Source: Argyresthia goedartella (Eukaryota > Arthropoda > Insecta > Lepidoptera > Argyresthiidae). From it: a stretch of DNA of 64,000 nt. Shown here piece by piece: positions 1 through 9,894 of the stretch; the stretch's first letter is position 1; every line of letters starts with the position of its first letter. The notes under the pieces are model-generated. The model searched no databases. It had not been told where the DNA came from and saw only the letters and a list, made by a program, of their open reading frames with translations. The stretch covers positions 28,397,715-28,461,714 of the forward strand of contig OX463829.1 in assembly GCA_949825045.1 (NCBI GenBank), written 5' to 3'. The position numbers were made by a program, and so were the translations under genes.

Positions 1-1275
1 TGGCGGTAGGTTTGCATCCTTAACCAGAACGAGGTCACCAACACTAGGGGGGCTAGTTTTGTCAGTCCACTTAAGGCGCTGTTGTAAGATATGCAGATAC
101 TCGAGCGACCAACGCTTCCAGAAATTCTGAGTAAACTGCTGCAACATCTGATACCTTGACAACCGATACAATTTCACTCCCTCGAAGGGGTGCTCGGGCA
201 ACGCGTTAAGTGGCTGACCTATCAAGAAATGGCCTGGGGTCAGAGCCTCCAGGTCATTTGGATCCGAGCTGAGCGGACACAACGGTCGCGAATTGAGAAC
301 GGCCTCGATCTTACAAAACAATGTCGCGAGCTCCTCAAAAGTCAGCGCGGTCTGACCTACTATACGCCCCAAGTGCGTCTTAGCTGACTTAACTACGGCC
401 TCAAAAATGCCACCCCAGTGGGGGCAAATCGGTGGGCTGAAGGTCCACTGTATACCCCGACGGGAGAGGGCCGTTCCAATATCCACTTTATTTACATTCA
501 AAAAGTTGACTATCTCTCGTAAGTATCGTTCCGCACCGATGTAGTTAGTGCCGTTATCAGAGCGGATCAAAGTTGGAAGTCCCCTTCGAGAAACAAAACT
601 ATCCAAACAAGCAATGAAAGCCTCTGTCGAGAGATCAGCAACGAGCTCGAGATGTACCGCCTTGGTGGATAAACAAACAAACACACATAGGTACGCCTTG
701 TATTGCCTAGCGGTACGCAATCGTGAACTCTTCACCATAAACGGTCCTGCAAAATCCGTACCAACACCTGAAAACGGTCTGACCTCATTCACACGATCAG
801 GGGGCAAGTCCCCCATGAGAGGTTGCATCGTGGCAGCCTTAAGTCGATAACAAGGCATGCACCGAAACACGATGTTCCGTATGACACGGCGGGCAGATAA
901 GATCCAAAACTCCCGCTGAAGCGTGGCCAACAACGCGTTACAGCCGGCATGCGTGTTTTTAATATGACGATCAGTCACCAGCAATTCAACTAACTGTCCC
1001 CCCTTGGGGAGCAGAAGTGGGTGACGAGCCGAATACGACAGATACGCATTGCGCAATCTTCCTCCTACCCGAAGTAACCCGGTTTTATTATACCCATTTA
1101 CCTTGAGGCGCAACCATTTTGCTAAATCATTCGATACAATGCAGCCCTGAGCTCCAGAATCTAATAGGGCGCGAACGTATGTTGGGTTGCCCGCCAAATC
1201 CCAAACAAGCACAGAGGCGATCGGTAACACCACCGTCTCCGGTTGGGGGGCAACCAATGGTTGGGCCGCAAATTC
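1..1275 (-). CDS. pol: protease-integrase fusion of BEL/Pao element 1 (RT and RNase H deleted), partial
   Basis: This frame lies directly in phase behind the gag TAG and is open for about 425 codons to the window edge. It starts with the aspartic protease (ALLDSGAQGC near 1135-1165, catalytic D of DSG). Within about 30 residues it becomes the segment before integrase (GLLRVGGRLRNA near 1050-1090). Then come the HHCC zinc finger (DRHIKNTHAGC... MPCYR), the DDE core (D in GTDFAGPF, D in RSDNGTNY near 545-570, E in WGGIFEAVV near 400-420) and the C-terminal domain with TPGHFLIG. Compared with the element at 12590, roughly 2.5-3 kb encoding RT and RNase H is missing, with the junction between about 1090 and 1135. 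The deletion keeps the frame. Expression would need readthrough of the TAG. The 3' end is off-window. Confidence 0.85.
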
Positions 1276-3081
1276 CTAGCGAGGACCCCCGGGGCCCCAC
1301 TGTGCCTGTAACCGATCAGGTATGCAGCTATACGCCAGAGGGTCCCATTGTACAAATGGCCCACGCGCCGGTTCCATTCCCAACCTACGATTCCCCGTAA
1401 AGGGGGGTGGGCGTGAATTCAACCGTGGCCGCTCCATGAGCGGGGGGGACATCACATGTGACCGATGAGGACGAGGCGACGAGCGGGGCGACAACTGAGG
1501 CGGCGTCCGAACCGCACCCGCATAGCTCGAAGGTGTCCCATGCCACCCGCCCGTTACGGCCTGCTCAACACACCCAATGTCCCGCTGGGTCGGATGCTGA
1601 GTCGCAACCGAATACTCAGGGCCCCCCATGTAATGGTCCTGAGTGCGGCCCTGCACCCTGGTACTGCCCTGTGCACGTGGGGACGTTGGCCCCTGAGTTG
1701 CGCTCCGAGTCGCAAACGAATTCTCAGGGCCCCATGCCGTGTCACCCTGGGTACGGCCCTGTGGACGTGGGGACGTTGGCCCCTGAGTTGCGCTCCGAGT
1801 CGCAAACGAATTCTCAGGGCCCCATGCCGTGTCACCCTGGATACGGCCCTGTGGAGGCTGTTGGCCGGACCGGTTCATGCACAACAGATTGTCGTGGGCC
1901 CCACCACAATATCCGCACATATTTGTGCGCGTGCAGTCCCTAGCCATATGTGGCCCGAGGCACAGGAAACACCAGCTCCGCTGCTTGGCCATCCGGCGCC
2001 GTCCCTGAACCCTAAGTTCCCCGAACTTATTGCAATTGGCCACAGCATGGCCAATCTGCCTACAACATGGGCAGGTCTCACTATGTGGGGTCAATGCACT
2101 CACAGTCCCATATGACTGCCGGTTGGTGCGGTCCTTCCTCGTCGGAGGGCCCCTACTCACAGCGCTCCCGGCAGCTCTCTGTGGCTCCGAAGGATGGGTG
2201 ACCGTCAACCCCAAATTCTCTGCCCGTCGAGCCTCCTCTTCCAAGAATCCGACCAAGTCGGAGAAGGCGGGCAGGTCCTCGGCCGACCTCCCGTGAGACT
2301 GTTCGAAACGAGTCTGCACGTCAGCGGGTAGGCGGGAAAGTACAATGTACAACAGTAGGTACGACCATTCACCAACCGGAAGTCCAAGATTCTCTAGAGC
2401 CTTGGTGACGGACAACAATGGGTTCAAAACCTCCGTCTGTATGGCCCCGACCTTGTTCACAACCGGGATACTAAACAAACGGTTCAGTTGGGCATCGGCC
2501 AACCTCCGTTTGTTATGGTAACGTCTGACCAACAATTGTCTGGCCGTTTCATAGTTACCCTCCGTAACTGTCAAATGAGCGACCAGCTCCCTAGGCTCAC
2601 CCCTCAATGCTGCCACCAGCTGAGCCATCTTGACAGACTTGGTAATGTCCGATCGCATGTGCACCAAACTGTCGAACAGATTGATGAAGCTCATCCATTC
2701 ACCGGACACTCCGTCAAAAGTAGGCATAGTTATGGCAGGTAACCTGGACCCCGAACCCTGAAGCGGCAGAGGTGCTTCAATGTCACCACCATGGCTGGAC
2801 TCGCGCTGTCTACGTATGTCCGCAGCCTTCTGCGTGATAGCAGCTGCCATCTCCATACATTGGTCGACATCCCCTATCAACCGTGACAGCCTGTCAGGTG
2901 CGCAGCCATCAACTGATTCCGCCTGCGCGGACAATTCGAGCACCCTATTGTAACGTTCCTTAACGTCCATAGACCGCTCCAATACCACATCATGCCTATC
3001 TAAACGGTCTATCAGACCGTGTGCGGAGGAAAACCATCTGAGCTCCTTAGAAACACCCTTCTGGATTTCAGATAACGACAT
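1276..3081 (-). CDS. gag: Gag polyprotein of BEL/Pao element 1, intact
   Basis: 601 residues, the usual size for BEL/Pao Gag, which packages element RNA in a cytoplasmic particle. The N-terminal half has the BEL/Pao gag domain (DUF1759-like: FDGVSGEWMSF near 122-132, then the VLNPLLSVTKALENLGLP stretch near 218-235). Three CCHC-type knuckles follow: CPCCRQIGHAVANC (337-350), CFLCLGPHMARDC (371-383) and CGYCGGAHDNLLC (389-401). A 30-residue unit then repeats twice in tandem, encoded by a 90-bp DNA repeat at 1671-1850, with a third diverged unit. The tail is proline/arginine-rich. The frame ends in TAG at 1276-1278 and the same frame continues without interruption into protease-integrase. The ATG at 3081 is the first in frame after the leader. 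No frameshift was seen. Confidence 0.9.
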   Translation of the reverse strand: MSLSEIQKGVSKELRWFSSAHGLIDRLDRHDVVLERSMDVKERYNRVLELSAQAESVDGCAPDRLSRLIGDVDQCMEMAAAITQKAADIRRQRESSHGGDIEAPLPLQGSGSRLPAITMPTFDGVSGEWMSFINLFDSLVHMRSDITKSVKMAQLVAALRGEPRELVAHLTVTEGNYETARQLLVRRYHNKRRLADAQLNRLFSIPVVNKVGAIQTEVLNPLLSVTKALENLGLPVGEWSYLLLYIVLSRLPADVQTRFEQSHGRSAEDLPAFSDLVGFLEEEARRAENLGLTVTHPSEPQRAAGSAVSRGPPTRKDRTNRQSYGTVSALTPHSETCPCCRQIGHAVANCNKFGELRVQGRRRMAKQRSWCFLCLGPHMARDCTRTNMCGYCGGAHDNLLCMNRSGQQPPQGRIQGDTAWGPENSFATRSATQGPTSPRPQGRTQGDTAWGPENSFATRSATQGPTSPRAQGSTRVQGRTQDHYMGGPEYSVATQHPTQRDIGCVEQAVTGGWHGTPSSYAGAVRTPPQLSPRSSPRPHRSHVMSPPLMERPRLNSRPPPFTGNRRLGMEPARGPFVQWDPLAYSCIPDRLQAQWGPGGPR

Positions 3082-3583
3082 GATCGGAACGATACTTACT
3101 CACAATTTGCAGTAACTCAATTTTATTGGACCCTCCAGACTACAACCCAAACGAGGGAACCCTAAACCACAACTTAAACAATGTTGTTTTCGTTAAACAA
3201 TAGGAACCGAGTTTTATATCTATATAAATCCTGTAAATACAATTTAGTTTCCCTTTGTCATTATAACACACACAGATAGTCAATATTAGTTCAAGTTATA
3301 AATTGCTATAAACTGAAAACAATGTAATAGCCTGCTATCAATAGATTTAACTACCTATGTTAACCAAAACAATCATTCAATAGCATTACCAGACCACTAA
3401 TAGATTGACTAACTGGTAATTCAATTCAATATCTGTCTATCTACTACCAGCAATAGACCTATAGCTTACAATACTACCAATCTATGTGGATACAGGAACA
3501 ACCAACTTAACCGCCTATACCTACAGATTGATAGTCCCAAATCGTGCCTTCCTGGAGCCCTTGACTGCTGCAAATCTCAGGAA
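3082..3583 (-). other. untranslated leader of BEL/Pao element 1
   Basis: About 500 bp between the primer binding site and the gag start codon. It is AT-rich in its 3' half and contains no coding frame I can support. It would hold the packaging signal of the element. Confidence 0.6.
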
Positions 3584-3601
3584 GCCACGCTCTAGCTACC
3601 A
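3584..3601 (-). other. primer binding site of BEL/Pao element 1
   Basis: On the minus strand this reads TGGTAGCTAGAGCGTGGC, three bases after the LTR terminus. It begins with the TGG complementary to a tRNA CCA end. The BEL/Pao element at 12590 has the related TGGTAGCAGGCGCGG at the same place, which supports the assignment. I do not name the tRNA. Confidence 0.65.
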
Positions 3602-3604
3602 AAA

Positions 3605-4151
3605 TGTTCAGTCTTCTCAGCACCTAATGACCTCGTAGGGGCCCATCAGCTACGAGGTAGCGTGACGATCAGTTGCCAAGAAGCGTGAACGTCGGCGATT
3701 CACCGAGCTGAAGTAATTGGGGTCGATCTAACCTGGTCTGTGCTTCGGTCCCGTCAACCTCCTGTCTCTCTGCAAGGCCCGGGTGCACCCTAGGCTCTTC
3801 TTGGTAGACAGGTTCTTCAGCCAACCTCCTATGACTGGCGGGCCAGCTTCAATGAGCACAGTGTTCCAACACAGGTTATGTTACGTGGTAAAAACCAATC
3901 GGCCACGTAAATGCGAACTTTATCTGGTTCGGGGAACCACAACACACTCAGCTATATAGACAATCCTGAGGGAAACCCGAATACATTCCAGATGGCCTGC
4001 GATTTAATTTCAATACCCTAACCAAAACGCGTTTACTTTGCGAGGGCTTTTCGTCTGTCAGTTGTCAAAAAACTGCCAGGTTGACAGCTAACGTCAAATT
4101 CAAAATGGCCGTTCAGAAACCATTGATCGAATATCGATTTGGAATCGAACA
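3605..4151 (-). repeat. 5' LTR of BEL/Pao element 1
   Basis: The boundary at 3605 is set by the adjoining primer binding site. The boundary at 4151 is set by the start of an unrelated LINE RT frame. In element orientation it begins TGTTCGAT and ends CTGAACA, giving TGTTC/GAACA inverted termini, and it is about 547 bp long. No second LTR is in the window, so the outer boundary is inferred from termini only. Confidence 0.7.
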
Positions 4152-4640
4152 GGTACTTTCACTTATATATTTGACCTATGATGTCGGAACTATAAACAAT
4201 AAAAAGCAATGGCCCTAGAATAGACCCTTGAGGCACTGCTCGGTCAGACCGAATGCTTTTCGATATTTGGTTTGAACCGTTGTTGTGTCTCAGGACCACC
4301 TGTTGACAACGTGTGCTCAAATAGCTACTAAACCATCTAACAGCTGATACATCAAAACCACAGTATTTCAGTTTAGATTGGAGTAGAGGAATGTTAAGGC
4401 AGTCGAAGTTTGAAAAATCGAAAAAGGCTAAAACGGAGCGATCATTCTTATCTTGTACCACTCGTATGTTATTATAACAACATCAAATAAGGCGGATATC
4501 ATGTTCCGTCCTTTCCTAAAAGCTGATTGTAGCATGGGTAAAATACCATTGTTTTCAACATAAGACATCACCTGATTATACACAACATTTTCGACAATCT
4601 TTGAAGTTAGTATAGACCTATTGACGATAGCGGTTACGAC
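4152..4640 (-). pseudogene. LINE reverse transcriptase fragment interrupted by BEL/Pao element 1
   Basis: Positions 4461-4159 on the minus strand encode an RT palm segment: VLAFFDFSNFDCLN (equivalent of the first catalytic-Asp block, here FFDFS) and AVPQGSILGPLLFIVY. Upstream, 4630-4470, comes QSAFRKGRN in another frame, so there is at least one frameshift. The FADD block that should follow is cut away by the LTR at 4151. It belongs to the Jockey/CR1-like group of non-LTR retrotransposons; the clade is not resolved. Confidence 0.75.
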
Positions 4641-4862
4641 TAAGTGTATGTGGCATAGTTAATAGTAACATGTCTCTAGTAATATGCCAAAAACTGCAGG
4701 CGTTAGACGTCATATGAAAAAATATCTTCGTTACGCAACCCTCATCTACTGGCAGTAACCTAAAAGTAGCGGGGCCAAACCTTTTAAATTCTAATTGTTA
4801 CATATCGGATATACTACATACCTATAGGATAAACTTACCTCTTTAAAAAAGTCTCAAAAATA

Positions 4863-5533
4863 TTGCACTATAGATACTGTACAAACAAATTAACAATTCC
4901 GAAACACAAGACTGCTGGTTTCAAAGGCAGCTTCAAGTATGCGGCCTCAAAAATTTGGAACGACTTGCCCCCTCCTCTTCATAGCAAGATGTCGGTGCTC
5001 ACTTTTAAACAAAAACTGAGTAAGCTGCTTCTTGAAAATCAAATGACCGACTCAGCACAATATTATAGGTAGTGTTTAGTGATCTCATAAACTGCTTTTA
5101 ATTTAATTTTTTTCTAAACGTCTATTTGTTTGCTGTCCTGTAATAATTAATAATTATTATGTGATCCAATACAAGGAACGTCTGATAGATGGATTGTTTG
5201 CCTCATTAGTATGGTTGTCATTGCCTCTATGGTCAGCACTGGGATTGTACAGGGCGGAAAACCACTGAGCTCAATACCTACTGTGTCATTTTTAATAATT
5301 TTATTGTTTTGTTACTTTTTTCGTTATTACTGTTATATTTCTTTTTTTTCTCTCTTCTCTTTTCCAGGTACGGTCTGAAAACCAGCACTGTAAGCTAGAA
5401 CATGTTTGTACTACTCACAGCAAACGCTGAGACCGTCCCTTTTTTGCCCTTATAAACTTCTGTACCATGTAACTGTATTTTTATGTTTTTTTTTAAGGCA
5501 AAATAAACGATTTTTATTCTATTCTATTCTATA
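4863..5533 (+). pseudogene. 3' end of a LINE: C-terminal RT tail, 3' UTR and microsatellite tail
   Basis: The frame 4863-5072 encodes the typical LINE C-terminal tail (FKYAASKIWNDLPPPL, then TFKQKLSKLLL) and stops at 5072. About 440 bp of 3' UTR follows with an AATAAA at 5502 and a TTCTA-type microsatellite tail at about 5510-5532. This is a 5'-truncated copy; its strand is opposite to the RT fragment at 4152-4640, so the two are different insertions. What lies at 4641-4862 I cannot assign. Confidence 0.7.
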
Positions 5534-5559
5534 CAGACAAGATCATTACCCGGTACTAA

Positions 5560-6200
5560 TCTACCTCTGAACGAAGAAGACGATACAGCTATTCTGGCAA
5601 CAGACTACTGTCCAAAGAATGCCTCAAACAAACTGCAAACTAGCCTCAACCGAATTTCTGTGTAGCTTTAAGACGGGAGCATTACAGCTAACGATACAAA
5701 ATCAGAACAAGTAACTTTTACTACATAGAAATATAACTGTCCCACAGTAAGCTGAACAATGTAGGTAGAAGTCCTCAAGCGGACTTCTGCATATATCTAC
5801 GTATATACCTAGACAGACGCCTCACATGGAGAACCTATATGTTCACCACGCAAAGCTCTAGGACCAAAACTACATAGTTTGTGCTGGATGATGAATAGAA
5901 AATCACAAGCTTCCCTGGAAAGCTAACTACTATTGTAAAAATGCATCTTGAAGCCCATATGGACCTACGGCTTGCAACTCTATGGGGAACAGCCGGCAAA
6001 TCTAAAATTACAAAGGTTCCAGTCGAAAACTCTGCGAATAATAGCTAATGCCCCGTAGTACATCACAAATGAGAACATCCATAAAGACTTGAGGTTTTCC
6101 ACAATGCAGGAAGAAATCATATCCAGCCTTAAGAGATACAAAACAAGGGCGGGCATCCAAACGTATTGGCTACAAATCTGATGGCAAAGACACCAACATT
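5560..6200 (+). pseudogene. Jockey-like LINE ORF2 C-terminal remnant
   Basis: A decayed reading, with several stops and frame breaks, is recognisable by the block WTYGLQLYGEQPANLKLQRF near 5960-6020 followed by QSKTLRIIANAP and NENIHKDLRF. This block follows the RT domain in Jockey-type elements and is copied here without start or catalytic core. It ends near the MITE flank at 6200. Confidence 0.65.
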
Positions 6201-6243
6201 TAAGAGTTAGATAGTCAATTTATTATTATGAAACTCGCCTTCG
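6195..6243 (+). repeat. left half of the palindromic MITE that hosts the Transib
   Basis: The sequence TATTATTATGAAACTCGCCTTCG (here split from its right half by 4 kb) matches 54230-54252, where the repeat is uninterrupted. The last five bases, CTTCG (6239-6243), are the target duplication of the Transib. Confidence 0.7.
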
Positions 6244-6570
6244 CAGTGGTCTAGGATTTGTTCCTCCATACTCATAGGAAACATAATGTCTGGAATAATT
6301 ATAAAAAATATGCAATGTCTCCGGTATACCTCTTTATATGTCATATTAAAACATGGAGAATTTTTTCTCACTTGTGGAGCAACTAATCCATAGTTGCTCC
6401 ACAAGTGAGAAAAAAAAATGTTGATAATTTTTTTTGTATGGGAGAAAACACTTAAAGTACATTATTTCGGAACTAATTACAACTGATGGGCTGGTGCTCA
6501 CATGGTCTATTGTACCTTGCACGTTGAACATAATGACATATAATTCATGCACTTTTCGGTGCAGCTTTGG
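6244..6570 (+). repeat. left terminal inverted repeat of Transib
   Basis: It matches the reverse complement of 9895-10204, from CAGTGGTCTAGG inward to CGGTGCAGCTTTGGA. It differs from the right TIR by about 17 extra bases that form a perfect hairpin at 6361-6415. Confidence 0.9.
6361..6415. repeat. perfect 25-bp hairpin inside the left Transib TIR
   Basis: Arms 6361-6385 and 6391-6415 are exact reverse complements around the loop ATCCA. The right TIR has only one arm (around 10055-10080), so the second arm arose by local inverted duplication in the left TIR. Confidence 0.9.
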
Positions 6571-6895
6571 ATGTAGTTAACTTTTAAAAATTTGAATATT
6601 TAGTATGAGCGTATTCGTTTATGTTCGACATAATGAGAGTAGTTCATAGGTAGAATGCAGCAAACATGAATACTAGGTACTTGTGTTTATGTAGGTGCAT
6701 CATCAATAACTTTGGGGATGTCGTTAGTTAATAGCCCGTTGTAATAACTTTGGGGATATTGCTAGTTAATAGCCCGTGTTTGGCTTTTATGAATAATAAT
6801 GAAGTTAAATGAAATAACATTGAATGACTAACCAGATCGTTATAGTAATGGTTTAGTTTCAAGCTTAATGACAAACATTAATTAAGGGAATTGCA

Positions 6896-6930
6896 TATAT
6901 ATAGGGACATTTAAGATGGGTTAATTCAGT
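6896..6930 (+). promoter_or_regulatory. core promoter of the Transib transposase gene
   Basis: TATATATAG begins at 6896 and an arthropod initiator TTCAGT (TCAGT at 6926-6930) has its A about 32 bp further on. It lies 60 bp upstream of the ATG at 6992. Spacing and motifs fit an insect RNA polymerase II core promoter; no expression data are available. Confidence 0.6.
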
Positions 6931-8288
6931 AGTTTCTCGCACTCGTAAGCGCTTACTATACTTCAAACGTTCTATTCATTTCCGCGTTATAATGGAAGGA
7001 TTTGTAACCAATTTGGACATTTTCATGTTTGTTGCAAATAACAGTTATTTCTCAGAGCCCAGTGTATTATTTGAAGTTTTTGTGAATGCGGTTAACTTAT
7101 CAGAAAGTGAAAAGAAAGAATTGAAACAATTCTGCCAGACATATACATGCGCTTTGAAACAAAAGTGGATCTTGTCTAGCCGTGCGAGGCATATATTTAT
7201 CAAGAAGTTTGAAACATGGATGGGAAAAGACATAATATGGCCTAAGAATTTGAAGGAAAAGATGACACCATTATTGTCAGCATAGAAACAGCCATATTCC
7301 AGTTCTCATTTCAGTGTAAATGAGGATGCATCAACATCCTGCCAACCAGATATGTGCAGTGTAAGTACCTCAACATCAATTATGATTGAAAGGAAACCGT
7401 TTTCGGAGTTAAGCCCCCTACAGAAGAGAAGGAGAGTGCAAGAACTCTTAACAAATAGTAAAAGCCTTGCTTACGCAACAGGTTTAAAAGCAGATAGCCA
7501 GGATGCAGCAGATATAATAAAACTTGTTATCGAGAAACCTGAAGAGGCAACAAAGTTAAAGGAATTATTGAAGCCGAAGAAAGCAGTGCCCATATATTCC
7601 GCAGATAAAGCTTTAGGTATTTTGACCTCTTTGAAGCTATCAAAGTGGCAATATCTGACTATGAGAGCTAGTGCAATAGCAGAAGGAGTGTCACTTTATC
7701 CTGCATACAATGCCATCCTAGAGGCAAAAAGGAAGTCTACTCATCAAGAGAAACCACAGAATTCAACAAAAGTGGCGCAAGAGTACAGCTTCAAGCAGTT
7801 TTGGACAAAACTGTAGCTAGATTTGGAAAATTCTTACGTTTGGAAGATTCGCTGGCTGGTAAAGAACTGTTGCTAATTTGCAAATGGGGCTTTGATGGAG
7901 CTTCGGGACAAAGCCTTTACAAGCAAGCAACTGACGGAGATGATGACTCCAGTATATTCATGTGCTCGTTTGTACCTTTGCGCTTTGTATGTGGTGAGAA
8001 AGTGGTGTGGGAAAACTCAAAACCATCTTCTACAACGCTGTGTAGACCACTTTTCTTCAAGTTTGTCAACGAAAATAAGTTAGATATACGCCAAGAACAA
8101 GCCCTAATAGAAGCCGAGATTGCTGCCCTGGAGCCTTCTATTATGGGGAGCCATGCTTTTAGGCATTCCATGCTTATGACAATGATAGATGGAAAAATCA
8201 CTTCTGCACTATCAAACACATCAACGCAGACTTGTGACATTTGTCGAGCTACCCCTTCGGAAATGAATCAGTTAGAAAAGGTTTCACA

Positions 8289-8376
8289 GTGAGTTATTTA
8301 ATAAAGTAATAAAATAATGTTGTCGTTCTGCATTACATTACTTGCCCTTTTACTAACTTGTTTATTTTCTTTACAG
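8289..8376 (+). other. intron 1 of the Transib transposase gene
   Basis: GTGAGT at 8289 and TTTCTTTACAG ending at 8376 delimit 88 bp. Splicing joins the phase so that the reading continues in frame into KPVSEEIYQYG. Confidence 0.8.
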
Positions 8377-8594
8377 AAAACCAGTTTCAGAAGAGATTTA
8401 TCAATATGGTTTGTCCACTCTTCATGCGTGGATCAGGTGTATGGAGTGTCTGCTCCATATTTCGTACAGGCTGGACTTTAAGAAATGGCAAGCCAGAGAT
8501 GACAGTAGTAAGCAGTTGATGAAAAGTAGAAAAGAAGCAATACAACATAAGTTCCGTGATGAAATGGGCCTTTTAATAGACATCGTCAAACAAG

Positions 8595-8778
8595 GTGAGT
8601 TAGAATTATTATTTCATAACGATTCTTTTCTTCAAGTTGATTATTATATTATAAATATAAATTTGATACCTATTAAAGTATATTTAATGTCCCTACCGAG
8701 GGGCACAGGCCTTTGCCCGGATACGAGTAAGATTGAGCCATATCTCTTCTCCTAGTGCAGTATTATTTTTTGTTCTAG
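8595..8778 (+). other. intron 2 of the Transib transposase gene
   Basis: GTGAGT at 8595 and TTTGTTCTAG ending at 8778 delimit 184 bp. Splicing joins IVKQ to GSGTTNDG in frame. Confidence 0.8.
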
Positions 8779-9731
8779 GCTCGGGGACCACAAATGACGG
8801 GAACACAGCCAGAACTTTTTTTAGCAATCCAGAAAAAACTGCAGCTATCACAGGCTTGAATTCGGGTTTGATCCAAAGATTTGGTACAATTTTGCGTGTA
8901 CTTGCCTGTGGGGAACCCATTAACATTGAAGCGTTTGAAAGTTTTGCGCGGCTTACTGCAGAAATGTATGTAGAGCTCTATGGCTGGTATAACATGCCTT
9001 CGAGTGTCCACAAACTTTTACTGCATGGTGCTGAAATCATCAAACACTTTAATGTTATTCCCATTGGAAAATTATCAGAAGAGGCATCGGAAGCTAGAAA
9101 CAAAGACTTTAGAAAAATCCGGGAACATCATTCGCGCAAATTTTGTCGGGAAGCGACAAACGAAGACATATTTTATAGTCTTCTTGTGTCGTCAGATCCC
9201 TACCTGTCTAGCATAAGACCTGTGTTAAGAAAAGGTAAAAAGACGCTCGTGACTGATGATATGAAACTTCTCCTAATTAATGACGATTCAGTGATAGATA
9301 AAGAAAACATAGAATTTGTTGATGTTAATGCATCATTGATGGACTCGGATAAAGAGGACTGTGATGATGACTAAGCTAAGACTCACTTTTTCATTTTGTC
9401 CTTGACGTCTTTTATTAGATATATCATAGTAATATTTGTGTTTTTATTGCAGTATGTTGTATAGGTATTACAAATCATGCCATTAAATTAAGAGATTAGG
9501 TACCTAAATATTTGTGATTAGTACATAGTTTCTAATTCTAAGAGATTACCCAAATATTTGGTATATCTATACATATTTAAATTACCTCTATTATTGTTAA
9601 TAAAGATCATTAGCAGCCTGTTGACTAATGACAGTTTTATTGTTATTGATGTATTTTGCCTTATTTTTTTACTTTTTAACAAGCTATTATTAATTATTAT
9701 ATTAACCATATTGTAATTTCCGTATCAAAAG

Positions 9732-9747
9732 AATAAAATAAAATAAC
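9732..9747 (+). terminator. polyadenylation signals of the Transib gene
   Basis: Overlapping AATAAA hexamers (AATAAAATAAAATAA) lie about 360 bp after the stop codon at 9374. The 3' UTR 9375-9894 holds no other feature I can support. Confidence 0.55.
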
Positions 9748-9894
9748 TTATAAACTTTGTTTTTGTTATTATTTGCATTTCTATTATTTTTATGGTATTT
9801 TCACTCTCAAAGAGATCGGCTGGCATCTCATTATGTCAAAGATTATAATGATAAAGCTGATACAAAAAATTCAAAATTTCAAAAAATAACAACT

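Larger units (their letters stand above)
1..4151 (-). mobile_element. BEL/Pao LTR retrotransposon 1, deletion derivative, cut by window edge
   Basis: Read on the minus strand, the order is LTR (4151-3605), primer binding site, non-coding leader, gag (3081-1276), an amber codon, then protease fused to integrase, running off the window at position 1. RT and RNase H are absent. BEL/Pao membership rests on the gag CCHC triplet, the DSG protease and the integrase GHFLIG-type C-terminal domain. The 3' LTR is outside the window, so no TSD can be checked. The element interrupts an older LINE RT at 4152. It is a sister family of the element at 12590-20251. Confidence 0.9.
6992..9374 (+). pseudogene. 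Transib transposase (RAG1-core homologue), 3 exons, two lesions
   Basis: It catalyses hairpin-type cut-and-paste transposition in the nucleus. Exon 1 runs 6992-8288, exon 2 8377-8594, exon 3 8779-9374, about 700 codons, the expected full length. Family marks: KWGFDGASGQS (first Asp near 7894), MTMIDGK (second Asp near 8188), the zinc pair CDIC (8233-8244), GSGTTNDGNTARTFF at the start of exon 3, VHKLLLHG (the H-x4-H of the RAG1 zinc site) and KLSEEASEARNKDF (catalytic Glu region near 9078-9090). Lesions: an in-frame TAG at 7283-7285, and loss of one A in a run at about 7725-7729, after which the frame shifts. Otherwise splice sites and frame are consistent throughout. Start: the ATG at 6992 is first after the promoter. 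The RAG1 homology is established for the family; activity of this copy is unlikely without correction of both lesions. Confidence 0.9.

Noticed and set aside
548..850. Open frame on the plus strand
   Set aside because: It is the antisense of the integrase core of BEL/Pao element 1, whose minus-strand reading has all catalytic motifs.
1458..2115. Overlapping repetitive open frames on the plus strand
   Set aside because: They lie opposite the 30-residue repeats and knuckles of gag, and their repeats follow from the 90-bp repeat on the coding strand.
7801..8083. Separate gene starting near 7801
   Set aside because: It is the continuation of the Transib transposase after a one-base shift; the D-D motifs fall in the right order.
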